Source of the DNA: Caldifarciminota bacterium
GTDB taxonomy: Bacteria > SDB-A
NCBI GenBank assembly: GCA_016929715.1
Contig: JAFGIG010000030.1
Location: forward strand, 1 to 52,433
Reading direction: 5' to 3'
Length of the DNA stretch: 52,433 bases
The first letter of the stretch is position 1. Each line of letters starts with the position of its first letter. Shown here piece after piece: positions 18,211 to 27,500 of this stretch. The notes below the pieces were generated by a model. It had not been told where the DNA came from, ran no database searches, and saw only the letters and a program-made list of their open reading frames with translations. A program made the translations under genes and the position numbers.

Positions 18211-19829
18211 CTTTCCTCCACTATAATCCTGTTGACGATTGCTCCGCTGACGACCGAATTCATCTCTATTTCGCGAATTGCCAAAACTTTCAAAGCGGTG
18301 AAATTCGGCACCGCATTTATGTTTCCGTATTTAAGTATGCTCATGACCGAAACAGGAGTCCTTGAAAGAACATCCGCTCCCAGAGCGAGTTCAGCTTCTT
18401 TTTCGTATAAAACGATGTAAACTTTATTGTTAGAAGGCTGTTTTTCGAGCGCATCTAACAATTCGTCAAAACCGCGGTAATCAGACCAAAGAGGATTTTC
18501 CATAGAAAAAAAAAGCGAAAGGTTCAAAGCGTCGCAGGCGATAATGCCGAGAGTGTCGGGAAAATTGATCCCTTCGAAAGCTATATCGGTATTTACGACC
18601 CGGACGCGTGAATCGCCGAGTTCGAATGAAAGCGTCACCGACAATGTTTCGCCGGGGCTTATTTTCGACGCGCTCAACATCATATTCTTTATACTCGCTT
18701 TATTCGGCTCTCTTGAGCTGGCGATAATAACAGATACGGAATCAGGATAAACCCTGCGGAAAGAATTTGTCGCGATGATATTCAGAACCGACAATATTCC
18801 GTATGTCCAGCTGTCGCTCAAGGAATTTATTCCGTTGAATGAGTTGGATAAAGAAAGTTTTCTTCCCGCCGGAAGATGCAACTCGGTTCTGACGCTGAAA
18901 AAACCTCCATAACTGTAAAGGGAGCTCGTCTGAAGCGCGCTCAAAGAGAGCACAGGCACGAGAACAGGAGTGAAAAGCGAACTGCGGCAAACCCAGAATT
19001 CAAACTTTTTTTCGATATCTTCCGAACATACAATAACTTTCACGGGTATTACCTCCGGCACCGGCCCGATAATTCCCGAAACTGCTGTCGAGACATCACT
19101 TGTGATAGTTCCGGCAAGGTTAGTAGGAGAGGCCATCTTGAATCCGAGAGTGGAAAGAGGCATGACTGTATTGACGAAACCTCCGGCCATCGGATACTCG
19201 CAAGCTCCTTCTCCGAGAAAAGGGTGCCCGAAGCCGATTACAGTGTCTCCTTTTACGAGAGTGACGGTGCCTGTCGCTGCAACAGTCGCATCACCTCCCG
19301 CGAGAACAACACTCAGGACGCTTCCCGGCGATATTTGAGTTTCAATATCTTTTTCCCCTGAACCTTCGCTGAGAGTGAAATTATCAGGAAGATGATCGCC
19401 CAACAGTTCCGCAGCAGCAAAAGACAGGCCTGAAACGGATATACAGACCTCGTATTTCCTCAATCTGCCGCTCTCGATGAATCCCGAAAGGCCGTATTTA
19501 ACATCTTCCATCATTTCTTCAATGGGAGTGATTCCTGCTATCGGTTCTCTGCTGTCGGACCACGCCGCGGAAAGAGCTCCTATCAGAACGCCTTCGTAAT
19601 AAACCGGACTGCCGCTCATTCCGTAGAGAACGCCGGTTTTTTCGAAAAATTCTCCCTCGCACTTCGCTATTATCATATTTCCTGAAATTCTTCCAGAACT
19701 TACAGTTGTTATATAACTCAGTTCAAATGTGTCTATGCGGGTTCCCTTGAAAACCGAAAGTCCCGTCAGAGTTGCGCCTTCAGGAATCCAAACAGAAGCA
19801 AAGAGACATGAAAAAAAAATAGCATTCAT
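18207..19829 (-). CDS. SpoIVB-like (S55) serine peptidase domain protein
   Basis: A 540-residue protein with a short hydrophobic N-terminus, probably exported. SVFKGTRIDTFELSYI followed by GVLYGMSGSPVYYEGVLIGAL gives the S55-type core with the presumed nucleophile serine in GMSGSP. A second conserved block, GFGHPFLGEG then GTITSDVSTAVSGIIG, completes the family pattern. The C-terminal 300 residues are less conserved beta-rich sequence. Related proteins are frequent in Bacteroidota-like and candidate phyla outside sporulation, so the SpoIVB name indicates fold only. It is coupled by ATGA to the secreted propeller, a possible substrate or partner. Confidence 0.75.
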   Translation of the reverse strand: MNAIFFSCLFASVWIPEGATLTGLSVFKGTRIDTFELSYITTVSSGRISGNMIIAKCEGEFFEKTGVLYGMSGSPVYYEGVLIGALSAAWSDSREPIAGITPIEEMMEDVKYGLSGFIESGRLRKYEVCISVSGLSFAAAELLGDHLPDNFTLSEGSGEKDIETQISPGSVLSVVLAGGDATVAATGTVTLVKGDTVIGFGHPFLGEGACEYPMAGGFVNTVMPLSTLGFKMASPTNLAGTITSDVSTAVSGIIGPVPEVIPVKVIVCSEDIEKKFEFWVCRSSLFTPVLVPVLSLSALQTSSLYSYGGFFSVRTELHLPAGRKLSLSNSFNGINSLSDSWTYGILSVLNIIATNSFRRVYPDSVSVIIASSREPNKASIKNMMLSASKISPGETLSVTLSFELGDSRVRVVNTDIAFEGINFPDTLGIIACDALNLSLFFSMENPLWSDYRGFDELLDALEKQPSNNKVYIVLYEKEAELALGADVLSRTPVSVMSILKYGNINAVPNFTALKVLAIREIEMNSVVSGAIVNRIIVEER

Positions 19830-19838
19830 CTTAAATGC

Positions 19839-20447
19839 CTATATAGAAATGGAAACTTTGTTCATGTTGAAAAGTATGTGGTCGAGGTGATATCCTTCAG
19901 CTTCCGCGATTTTTGTCAATCCGAGAGTTTTGTTGAATCTGTTGGAATAACCCTCCGGAAATTCCGGGAACTGCAGTATGAACCATTTGTTGTCTTTCGC
20001 CTCAACCCGGATTATTCTTTGTTCATATGTGCTTTTGTGAAGATAAGTTTTTCCTTTTACAGTGACTCCGAAATCTATGAGCCTCACCATAACCGTCGCA
20101 AGAAGAGCTCTTTCTTCGACAATCCTCTTTTCAGGCTTGTTTCCTGTCGGCATCATAGGTTTGAGGTCGAAAAGGAAAATTATATCGCCTGCCGGTATCT
20201 GATAACTCGAATAAACTCTCAGGGGAGGGTTATCCCATTTGTTCTCGCCTTCAACAACAAGCTCCGAAACCTCGACGTCTCCGCCATGGGGAGAACCGTA
20301 GAAATTCAAAAAGTCTTTGTGCCCGACGTTGACGCCGTTGAAAAAAAATCCTTTGTCTATAGACCTCACCAAATTCTCATCTATCCATCCTGTTATCTTC
20401 GATGTTTTTGTAAGAACCACTGTTTTCCGCAGGCCGGGAACGAGCAT
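19839..20447 (-). CDS. Unrecognised protein of 202 residues
   Basis: No family is confidently recognised. The opening (LVPGLRKTVVLTKTSKITGWID) is faintly like small proteins that modify expression of a surface trait (DUF6812-like), but this is weak. It has no signal peptide or membrane helix and is beta-rich. GGAGG lies five bases before the ATG at 20447, which supports this start even though it lies 71 bases inside the PHP gene in another frame. The stop is 9 bases before the S55 peptidase start. Confidence 0.6.
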   Translation of the reverse strand: MLVPGLRKTVVLTKTSKITGWIDENLVRSIDKGFFFNGVNVGHKDFLNFYGSPHGGDVEVSELVVEGENKWDNPPLRVYSSYQIPAGDIIFLFDLKPMMPTGNKPEKRIVEERALLATVMVRLIDFGVTVKGKTYLHKSTYEQRIIRVEAKDNKWFILQFPEFPEGYSNRFNKTLGLTKIAEAEGYHLDHILFNMNKVSISI

Positions 20448-21288
20448 AGACTCCTCCTTTTTCCTTCAGTTTTTCAAGGATATTATAATCAATATCATAA
20501 TCGAATTTCAACAAATCTCTTCCGGATATTCCGTGATAATCCGTCCCCGCTGTCATTACCAGTCCGTAATCCCGTGCCTGCCTTGAAAACTCGTGTATCT
20601 GCTCGTGCGTGTGGGAAGGGTAATACACCTCGATTCCGTCGAGTCCGCTGTCTATCAATTTGAACAGTATTCTTTCGTATTCGGTTTTTGAAGGATAACC
20701 TTCTCCCGGATGAGCAAGGCATGCTACGCCCCCCGCCGAGTGTATTACCTCAATTCCCTCGCCGATTTCCAACCTGTATCTGGGAAGATAAGCCCTTCTG
20801 CCTTTTGCCAGATATTTAGCGAAAGCTTCGTGATAATTCTTTACGAATCCGACGGATACCATTGCCGCAGCGATGTGCAGTCTTCCGAGATTCTTTTTCT
20901 TACCTGATTTTTGTGCCAGCTCTTCATAGTCGAGGGAAAAACCGTCTTTTTCGAGTTTTTTAAGTATTTCTCTGTTCCTTCTCTCTCTCGAAGCGGAAAT
21001 TTTTTCCAGCGCCTTTTTCAGGGCGCTGTTATCCGGATCGAAAAGATATCCAAGGAGGTGGCATGTCGCCTTCTCTCCTGCTTCCAGACTCAACTCAACT
21101 CCGCTGATAACTTCGAGAGAATATTCATTTCCCATTATTTTCGCCGGGTAGTATCCCTCTATTGTGTCGTGGTCTGTTATGGCTATTGTCTTAAGTCCGC
21201 ACTTAAAAGCTTTTAATGCGATTATTTTGGGTTCGTCCTTTCCGTCGGAGCACGTAGTGTGTAGATGCAGGTTCAGTTTAGAGAGCAT
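20377..21288 (-). CDS. PHP-domain phosphoesterase (YciV/RNase AM-like)
   Basis: A 303-residue metal-dependent phosphoesterase. All PHP motifs are present: LHLHTTCSDG, ITDHDTIEG, GVELS, CHLLGY, CLAHPGEG and AGTDYHG. Relatives hydrolyse 3',5'-nucleoside bisphosphates or trim RNA 5' ends; the local substrate is unknown. The last about 15 residues (SGSYKNIEDNRMDR) lie beyond the conserved domain and overlap the next gene. It starts 9 bases after purN. Confidence 0.88.
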   Translation of the reverse strand: MLSKLNLHLHTTCSDGKDEPKIIALKAFKCGLKTIAITDHDTIEGYYPAKIMGNEYSLEVISGVELSLEAGEKATCHLLGYLFDPDNSALKKALEKISASRERRNREILKKLEKDGFSLDYEELAQKSGKKKNLGRLHIAAAMVSVGFVKNYHEAFAKYLAKGRRAYLPRYRLEIGEGIEVIHSAGGVACLAHPGEGYPSKTEYERILFKLIDSGLDGIEVYYPSHTHEQIHEFSRQARDYGLVMTAGTDYHGISGRDLLKFDYDIDYNILEKLKEKGGVYARSRPAENSGSYKNIEDNRMDR

Positions 21289-21297
21289 TGAGCGCCA

Positions 21298-21888
21298 TTA
21301 AATCCTGATTTCGCCTTTGCTTATTTTCCCGACAGTTTGTGTATAGAGCAAATGTTCGGCTTCAAGCACCTTCTTTGCGAGCGACGCTGGAGTATCATCT
21401 CCTAAAACTTCTACAGGTTCATGCGAGAGTATATCTCCGGAATCGTAATTTTCATTGACCAAATGGACGGTTGGACCTGTATATTTAACTCCGCTTTCAA
21501 GGACTTTTAGGTGGACCTTTTCGCCGAACATTCCTTTCCCGCCGAATTCCGGAAGCGGAGCAGGATGAATATTGACAATCCTTCTGCTGAAATCACAAAG
21601 CAGGGGATCCCTGACAAGCTCGTCGTAACCAGCCAAAGCTATAAAATTCACGCCGATATCCGATAAAAGACACGACATATGACGATATCTCCCTTTAGGA
21701 TAGTTTTTTTTCGAAAATAGAAACGCCGGCAGACCACAGTTACGCGCTGCTTCTAAGCCTTTTGCACTTTCCCTGTTGGAGACGACGCACAAGATTTTTC
21801 CTCTGATCTCTCCGGAGTCGCATGCGTTTTTTAACGCCAGCATATTCGAACCTCTGCCGGATATCAAGACGGCGATTTTAAGAATCAA
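21298..21888 (-). CDS. purN: Phosphoribosylglycinamide formyltransferase
   Basis: A 196-residue folate-dependent enzyme of purine synthesis that formylates GAR. VLISGRGSNM binds the phosphate, NIHPAPLP contains the catalytic Asn and His, and NENYDSGDIL contains the catalytic Asp. The usual GFMRIL segment is GYDELV here, a modest change near the folate site. The apparent start is TTG 21888 with only a weak GCGGA upstream. No other purine genes lie nearby. Confidence 0.92.
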   Translation of the reverse strand: MILKIAVLISGRGSNMLALKNACDSGEIRGKILCVVSNRESAKGLEAARNCGLPAFLFSKKNYPKGRYRHMSCLLSDIGVNFIALAGYDELVRDPLLCDFSRRIVNIHPAPLPEFGGKGMFGEKVHLKVLESGVKYTGPTVHLVNENYDSGDILSHEPVEVLGDDTPASLAKKVLEAEHLLYTQTVGKISKGEIRI

Positions 21889-21903
21889 AGATTTTCCGCG
21901 GTC

Positions 21904-22479
21904 TCAATGCCTGAACATAGACAAAATAGAAAAAAACACCGCGACTATCGAAGCTATGAGCGCGATTATGCTTGCGATGATAGGTTTGATGTCGTTTTTC
22001 TGCTTTGCGAGCTCAGATATAAGATTCTGCTGTTCAAAAAATTTTTTCTTAAGATTTTCCACGTCTCTGGTTAAATCGTTTGTTCCGAACTTTCTGTTGT
22101 CGTCGAACCTGTTATGTTTTTCGTATCTATCCGTTCTATTTACTTTTTTGTCCTGATACTGAAAAGACGACTGTCTGTTTTCGTTGGGCTTAAACTTTAC
22201 GTCGGTCTTTCCGGGATATCTTTTTCTTTCGGGAAACTGATCTTTTCTCGAAAAGCTTTTCTTTACCTTGTCTTTATTCTCTATTGATATCGAATGCTCC
22301 TTCGGTCCGTCTTTTACGGCTTGATTTTTATCTTGGTTTACCGATGCAGGGACTTGTTGTTTATCGTTTATTACACGTCCTTCCGAACCGGCACCGACTT
22401 TTTTTTCAGTCTCAATTTTTACTTCCACGTCGTGCGCCGAGCCTCTCGATCCGGGTCCTTTTCTCTTTGTCTCATCCAT
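21904..22479 (-). CDS. Charged, probably disordered protein with C-terminal membrane anchor
   Basis: A 191-residue protein of no recognised family. Residues 1-130 are almost all charged or polar (rich in K, R, D, E, N, Q), predicting disorder. Residues 133-160 (VENLKKKFFEQQNLISEL) form a short coiled coil, and a hydrophobic helix at about 166-188 ends two residues before the C-terminus (FRH). This makes it a tail-anchored protein facing the cytoplasm. AAGGAG lies 7 bases before the ATG, which overlaps the nadC end by 8 bases. Confidence 0.65.
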   Translation of the reverse strand: MDETKRKGPGSRGSAHDVEVKIETEKKVGAGSEGRVINDKQQVPASVNQDKNQAVKDGPKEHSISIENKDKVKKSFSRKDQFPERKRYPGKTDVKFKPNENRQSSFQYQDKKVNRTDRYEKHNRFDDNRKFGTNDLTRDVENLKKKFFEQQNLISELAKQKNDIKPIIASIIALIASIVAVFFSILSMFRH

Positions 22480-23329
22480 TTTTTTCTCCTTTTCTCACAA
22501 TGTCGAGGGCGATATCGAGCGATCTGTATGAATGGGTAAGCTTACCCACTGAAACAAAATCCACTCCAAGGGAAGAAAGAGTTTTTATCTTTTTTTCGTC
22601 AATTTTTCCCGAGACTTCAACTTCAGATCTGCCGGCGATTATCTTCATCGCTTTCTCGATATCTCTCAGATCCATGTTGTCGAGCATTATCCTGTCCGCG
22701 CCTTCTTTCAGCACAGCAGGTATCTGCTCTAATTTTGACACCTCGACTTCTATAAACTGTCCGGGAAAGCGTCTTTTAGCTTTGGCTATCGCCAGAGCCG
22801 CATCATTGTCACAGGAAGCTATATGATTGTCCTTTATCAGAACCATGTCGAAAAGGCCGAACCTGTGATTGACGCCCCCTCCTTTAAATACACTGTATTT
22901 CTCAATCTTTCTCTTGCCGGGAAAAGTCTTTCTCGTGTCGAGAATTTTTGTTTTTTCTCCGGCTTTTCTGACAAACTTTCCCGTGAGAGTAGCTATCCCG
23001 GACATTCTCTGAAGATAATTGAGAGCCACTCTTTCACCGGTCAAAATCGCTTTCAGCTTTCCTTCGATTTCTGTTAAAACATCTCCTTTTTTGATTTTAT
23101 CTCCGTCTTTTTTGCACGCCGCGAAGCGCACGCCTGAATCGAGCATCCTAAAAGTCTCTTTTGCGAACTCCATGCCCGCGAGTATTCCTTTTTCACGGGT
23201 TATGATAACCGCCGAAGCGCTGTCGCCGTTTTCGACGAGGGCTTCGGTCGTCAAGTCGCCTTTGCCGACGTCTTCCTTTAGTGCGAGCAAAACTTCTTCC
23301 CGAATTTCTTCGTCAGTGAAATCTATCAG
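22472..23329 (-). CDS. nadC: Nicotinate-nucleotide pyrophosphorylase (carboxylating)
   Basis: Converts quinolinate and PRPP to nicotinate mononucleotide in NAD synthesis. ALKEDVGKGDLTTE, LNYLQRMSGIAT, TRKTFPGKR, GGGVNHRFGL and LIKDNHIA are the conserved substrate-binding blocks. The first common start codon is TTG 23290, but conserved-looking sequence continues upstream in frame (IDFTDEEIREEVL). AAGGAG at 23336-23341 sits six bases before a CTG at 23327-23329, so I place the start there (285 residues, normal length). nadA and nadB are not in the window. Confidence 0.93.
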   Translation of the reverse strand: MIDFTDEEIREEVLLALKEDVGKGDLTTEALVENGDSASAVIITREKGILAGMEFAKETFRMLDSGVRFAACKKDGDKIKKGDVLTEIEGKLKAILTGERVALNYLQRMSGIATLTGKFVRKAGEKTKILDTRKTFPGKRKIEKYSVFKGGGVNHRFGLFDMVLIKDNHIASCDNDAALAIAKAKRRFPGQFIEVEVSKLEQIPAVLKEGADRIMLDNMDLRDIEKAMKIIAGRSEVEVSGKIDEKKIKTLSSLGVDFVSVGKLTHSYRSLDIALDIVRKGEKNG

Positions 23330-23350
23330 GAAAGACTCCTTCTCAAATTT

Positions 23351-24454
23351 TCAGATTATTTCCGAATAAAGGACAGTGCAATTTTTTCCGCGTCTTTTGG
23401 CATCATACATGGCTTTATCAGCAAAAAACAGCAATTCATCTTCATTTTTTACGCTTGGGATTTTTGAAATTTCAGCGATTCCAAGACTTATTGTTTTCCT
23501 GAAAACTGATTTTTTTGAATTAAATTCGAGGGCGGATATTTTCTTCCTTATTTTCTCAGCTATTTTTCCCGCCTGAATTTCATCAGTGTTAGGAAGAATC
23601 ATTAAAAATTCCTCACCTCCAAATCTACCGGCGGTATCTTCTTTCCTAACTCCGTCGAAAATAATTCCGGCTATCTTTTTGAGAACTTCATCTCCTACGA
23701 GGTGGCCGTGCTCGTCGTTGCACTTTTTGAAGTCGTCTATATCTATCATTACGCAGGACAGCGGAGACTTTTGTCTTTTTGCCCTGCTGAATTCTTTTAT
23801 AAGCGAATCCATTACATAAGCTCTGTTGTGGATGCCAGTAAGTTTGTCTGTTATCGCTGTCCTGTAAAGTTCCGTATTCTTTTTTTTCAGCTCCGAGTTG
23901 AGCATTTCAATTTTTACGTTGATTTTTCTGAGTTCTTCGTTTCTCTTTTCGAGCTCATGTTTTGCGCTTTCAAGTTCTTTGTAAAGGTCTTTTATCTTTT
24001 TCAGGTGCCCGAGCTGTATCAGATTTGTTCCGTCGGACCTTTTTAGCTTTTCAATAATTGCGTCAACAATATTCGAATAAGTTGCCGGTATCGCCTCGAA
24101 TATTTTTGAAAGCTCATTTGGTTCTACAACGGCTATCTCAGCGCCGGATACCGCGTAAACGCTCGCTGTAGTTGTCTTGTCGTGTCCGAGAACGCCCAGT
24201 TCGCCGAAAATATCTCCCTCATTTCTAGTCGCTATATGCACTTTTTTGCCGCCGGGCATCTCTTTTGTGACTTTTACACTGCCCCCGAGTATAAGAAAAA
24301 GATTCCCCGCGGGTGCATTCTCCTCAATTATCAGTTGGTCCGGTTTGAAATCCCTTACAAAGAAATACTCTTTTGGTATCTTTTTTATCTCTTCGGGACT
24401 GACATTCTTGAAAAAACGATTATCCGAAAGTTTTGAAACAGTGTTTGTATCCAT
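23351..24454 (-). CDS. CNB-fold diguanylate cyclase
   Basis: A 367-residue soluble protein. Residues 10-140 are a cyclic-nucleotide-binding-type fold (ENAPAGNLFLILGGSVKV, EGDIFGELGVLG). A coiled coil spans about 151-197. The GGDEF domain is complete: MIDIDDFKKCND, active-site GGEEF at 279-283, and inhibitory-site RKED at 270-273, so it should make c-di-GMP with product inhibition. In the CNB phosphate cassette the usual Arg is Thr (KTTTAS near 93-98), so binding of cAMP is uncertain. AAGGCGG precedes the ATG. It is divergent from the tandem cyclase gene, 105 bases away. Confidence 0.88.
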   Translation of the reverse strand: MDTNTVSKLSDNRFFKNVSPEEIKKIPKEYFFVRDFKPDQLIIEENAPAGNLFLILGGSVKVTKEMPGGKKVHIATRNEGDIFGELGVLGHDKTTTASVYAVSGAEIAVVEPNELSKIFEAIPATYSNIVDAIIEKLKRSDGTNLIQLGHLKKIKDLYKELESAKHELEKRNEELRKINVKIEMLNSELKKKNTELYRTAITDKLTGIHNRAYVMDSLIKEFSRAKRQKSPLSCVMIDIDDFKKCNDEHGHLVGDEVLKKIAGIIFDGVRKEDTAGRFGGEEFLMILPNTDEIQAGKIAEKIRKKISALEFNSKKSVFRKTISLGIAEISKIPSVKNEDELLFFADKAMYDAKRRGKNCTVLYSEII

Positions 24455-24559
24455 TTGCCGCCTTTTTTATAGCAAAAGCATTCTATATCATGGAATGTTA
24501 TTTTTCAACAACAGATTGCTAGCTGTTGACAAAGCCGCGAGAGAATTATAAATACTCCT
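24455..24559. promoter_or_regulatory. Divergent promoter region between diguanylate cyclase and adenylyl cyclase genes
   Basis: This 105-base gap must drive both genes. On the plus strand TTGACA (24526-24531) is followed after 15 bases by TATAAA (24547-24552); the start of transcription would fall within a few bases of the ATG at 24560, and no Shine-Dalgarno sequence precedes that ATG. On the minus strand a TATAGAAT-like -10 lies within 24478-24490, with a second TATAAA nearer the gene at about 24463-24470. An imperfect palindrome sits at 24479-24497. Confidence 0.5.
24479..24497. promoter_or_regulatory. Imperfect palindrome, candidate operator
   Basis: CATTCTAT-ATC-ATGGAATG: the two 8-base arms match as inverted repeats at 7 of 8 positions. 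It overlaps the likely minus-strand -10 region and lies about 30 bases upstream of the plus-strand -35. A dimeric regulator could bind here; identity unknown. Confidence 0.35.
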
Positions 24560-27500
24560 ATGCGCGATTTAGTTCCCTTTTTCATAACCCAAAATTACTC
24601 AAAAGACTTAAAAGAAGGAAAGTTCAGAGCCGCTGTCCTTTTCGTGGACATAACCGGTTTTACCCAGATGACAAAAAGACTTATGGAAAAGGGGACCGAA
24701 GGCATAGAAATACTGACCCTGACAATAAACGACGTGTTTACACCTGCTATTACAGCTGTTCGGGCTCGAGGAGGATTCATCTCGGTTTTCGGCGGAGACG
24801 CTTTTTACTCTCTTTTTAACTCAAAAACAATAGGTTTCAAGCAAAACGCCCTTTCTGCAGCTCAGGAGATTACCCGTCTTTTCTCTGAGTTCGGCATAAA
24901 AAAAACAGGAGCCGGCGTTTTCGAGTTATCTGTAAAAACGGGTCTTTCCATGGGCGAAATCGAATGGGGAATTATACAAAATCCTCATCAAAACACATAT
25001 TATTTCAAAGGTGATCCGCTCGATTCAGCCTCTAATATTCAAAGGTATTGCGCCAAAAATCACGTCGTAGTAGACAAAAATTTTGTGGACTCATTCAGGA
25101 ACCGAAAGAGATTCAGTCCTGTCGGGGAAGGAGCGTTCACTCCAGATTTCACAGCAAACCCTCCGAATTCGACCACACAGTTAGTCAAACGCAGAAATGC
25201 CAAACAGAAAGAATTCATGCCGGCAACCCTCTTGGACGGCTCCGTTAAAAGTGAATTCAGAGAAGTAGTGAGTATTTTTATATCGTTTGCCGATTCCCCT
25301 CTTTTTCGAGAAAAAATATCAAAAGTCATAGACATCGTCAATGAGACAGGCGGATATTTTAACAGAGTGAGTTACGGCGACAAAGGAGGCTTCATACTAG
25401 TTTTTTACGGGGCTCCGGAAGGCAGGGAGCTTCTCTGCGAGAGAGCCGCAAAGATGGCTCTGTCAGTCGCCGCAATACCACATTTTATGATATGCGCCGG
25501 AATAACCTTCGGAATGTGTTTTTCCGGCTTCACCGGAACTGAAGAAAGAGCCGAATACACCTGCCAGGGAGAAAGAGTCAACCTCGCCGCGAGGCTGATG
25601 ACGTTAAAAAAAGACAACCTGCCTCCGGAACCGAGAATATTGACGGATTACGTGGTCAAGGAAAAACTTTCGTATTCATTCAGTTTTGAATTCGTCTGCG
25701 ATTCCGTCTTAAAAGGTTTTGACGATCCGGTTCCTGTTTTCTGTCTCAAAGGAGAAAAAACAATGAGTCAAATCCTCAGAGGCGAAGCAGTCGGCAGAGA
25801 AAGACATTTCGAAAAAGCGTCCGAGGTTTTCAACAAGACAATCGAAAGCGGGGTTTTCGGAGGAATCCTCAAGATAGAAGGCGAAGCGGGAACAGGCAAG
25901 AGCTTTTTTGTGGCGGAACTTGTCAAAAGGCATCCGTCTTTCAACTGGATTTTCATGCCCTGCGACCAGATCTTCAAATACTCTCTAAACCCCGTCAAAC
26001 ATTTTCTGAATCTTTTTTTTGGGTTTGGAGAAAAAGCGGCTGAAAATGATAAAATCTCATCGGCGAAAGAAAAACTCGTAAAGATTTTTTCCGGAGAAGA
26101 TTTTTTGGATTCAGGTGAAATTGACGTCATGCTCTTTTTCTTATGCCAGGTAGCCGGCCTGAAATACGAAGACCCTAATTTCGCATCTTTAGACCAGAAA
26201 AACAGAAAAGACATGATCCTGCATTACACTAAGCTGTTTATTAAAACCCTCTCGAAAAAAAAACCGACAATAGTTTTTTTTGACGACTTTCACTGGATAG
26301 ACGATGACACGCTTGATTTAGCAAAATCCCTCTGCCATGGCACTGAAAAAAACCCTTTAATCCTAGTTACGGCCTCCCGCAGGGCTGAATCCGGCGAAAA
26401 TATATTCCAAGACGCCCGGGTGTCTGAGATATCACTCAAACCTTTCAACCGCGAAGATTCTTTCGAACTTGCGAAAAAAATACTCAAAACCGAAGACATT
26501 CCTCAACCCACCCTCGAATTTATCTTCGATAGATCTGAGGGAAACCCATTTTACATCGAACAGACCATTCGTTTTCTTCTCGAAAACGGATATTTCGACC
26601 TTGATTTCAGGTTGAGCTCTGATGCCTCTTTCATCCCTTCCGGTATCAGGTCAATAATTATCTCAAGGTTCGACCGGTTCGGCAGAGATTTGAAAAATGC
26701 CATGATCCGCGCGTCTGTTCTCGGCAGGGAATTTTCCACAGAAATTCTCGCAAAAATGATTTCCGCTAAAAATATTGAAAGAATTCTCGGCGAAGGCGAA
26801 AAGAACGTGGTCTGGATGCCTCAGGGAACCGGACTGTATTCTTTCAGCCACGCGCTCATAAGAGATTCAGTTTATGAAATGCAGTTAAAAAGCGAGCTGA
26901 GAATACTTCACCGCGACGCTGCGAGAGCCTACGAAAATCTGCCTGAGGACTACAAAGAAAAAAACACGGGAATTATAGCCTTTCACTATGATTTGTCAGA
27001 CGACAAGGATAAGGCTCCTGTCTATCTTAAAAAAGCTTTTCTTCTCGCTCAAAAATCCTTTTCAACCATAGATTCTCTGCGGTTTTGCGAAGCTCTCGAC
27101 AAATACTTGGAGCAGGGAAAAGAAAAACTCGAAAACTCTATAAAGAGAATTCGCCTGATTTCCGTCACGGGAAAGCTTGAAAAAGCCGAAGAGATAGCCC
27201 AAAAAACCCTCGCAGACTGCGAAGACGAAATCTCCCTTGCCGCAGAATGTCTTATCAGCCTTTGCGAAATCACTTTGAAACTTTTCAAAATGGACAAAAA
27301 TCTCGAATACCTTAAAAAACTCGATGTTCTTTCGGAAAAGCTCGAAGACAAAAAAATAAGAACTGAACTTTTCAAGCTCTATGGATTTTACTGGCACAGC
27401 CATGAAGATGAAAAAAAGGCTGTTGTATATTTCCAAAAAGCCCTGAATCTGACAAGAATCACAAAAGACAAAAAAGCCGAAGCAAAATGCCTTTCAGATA

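Noticed and set aside
19878..20663. 261-codon open frame on the plus strand
   Set aside because: Antisense to the orphan and PHP genes; the PHP motifs establish the minus strand as coding.
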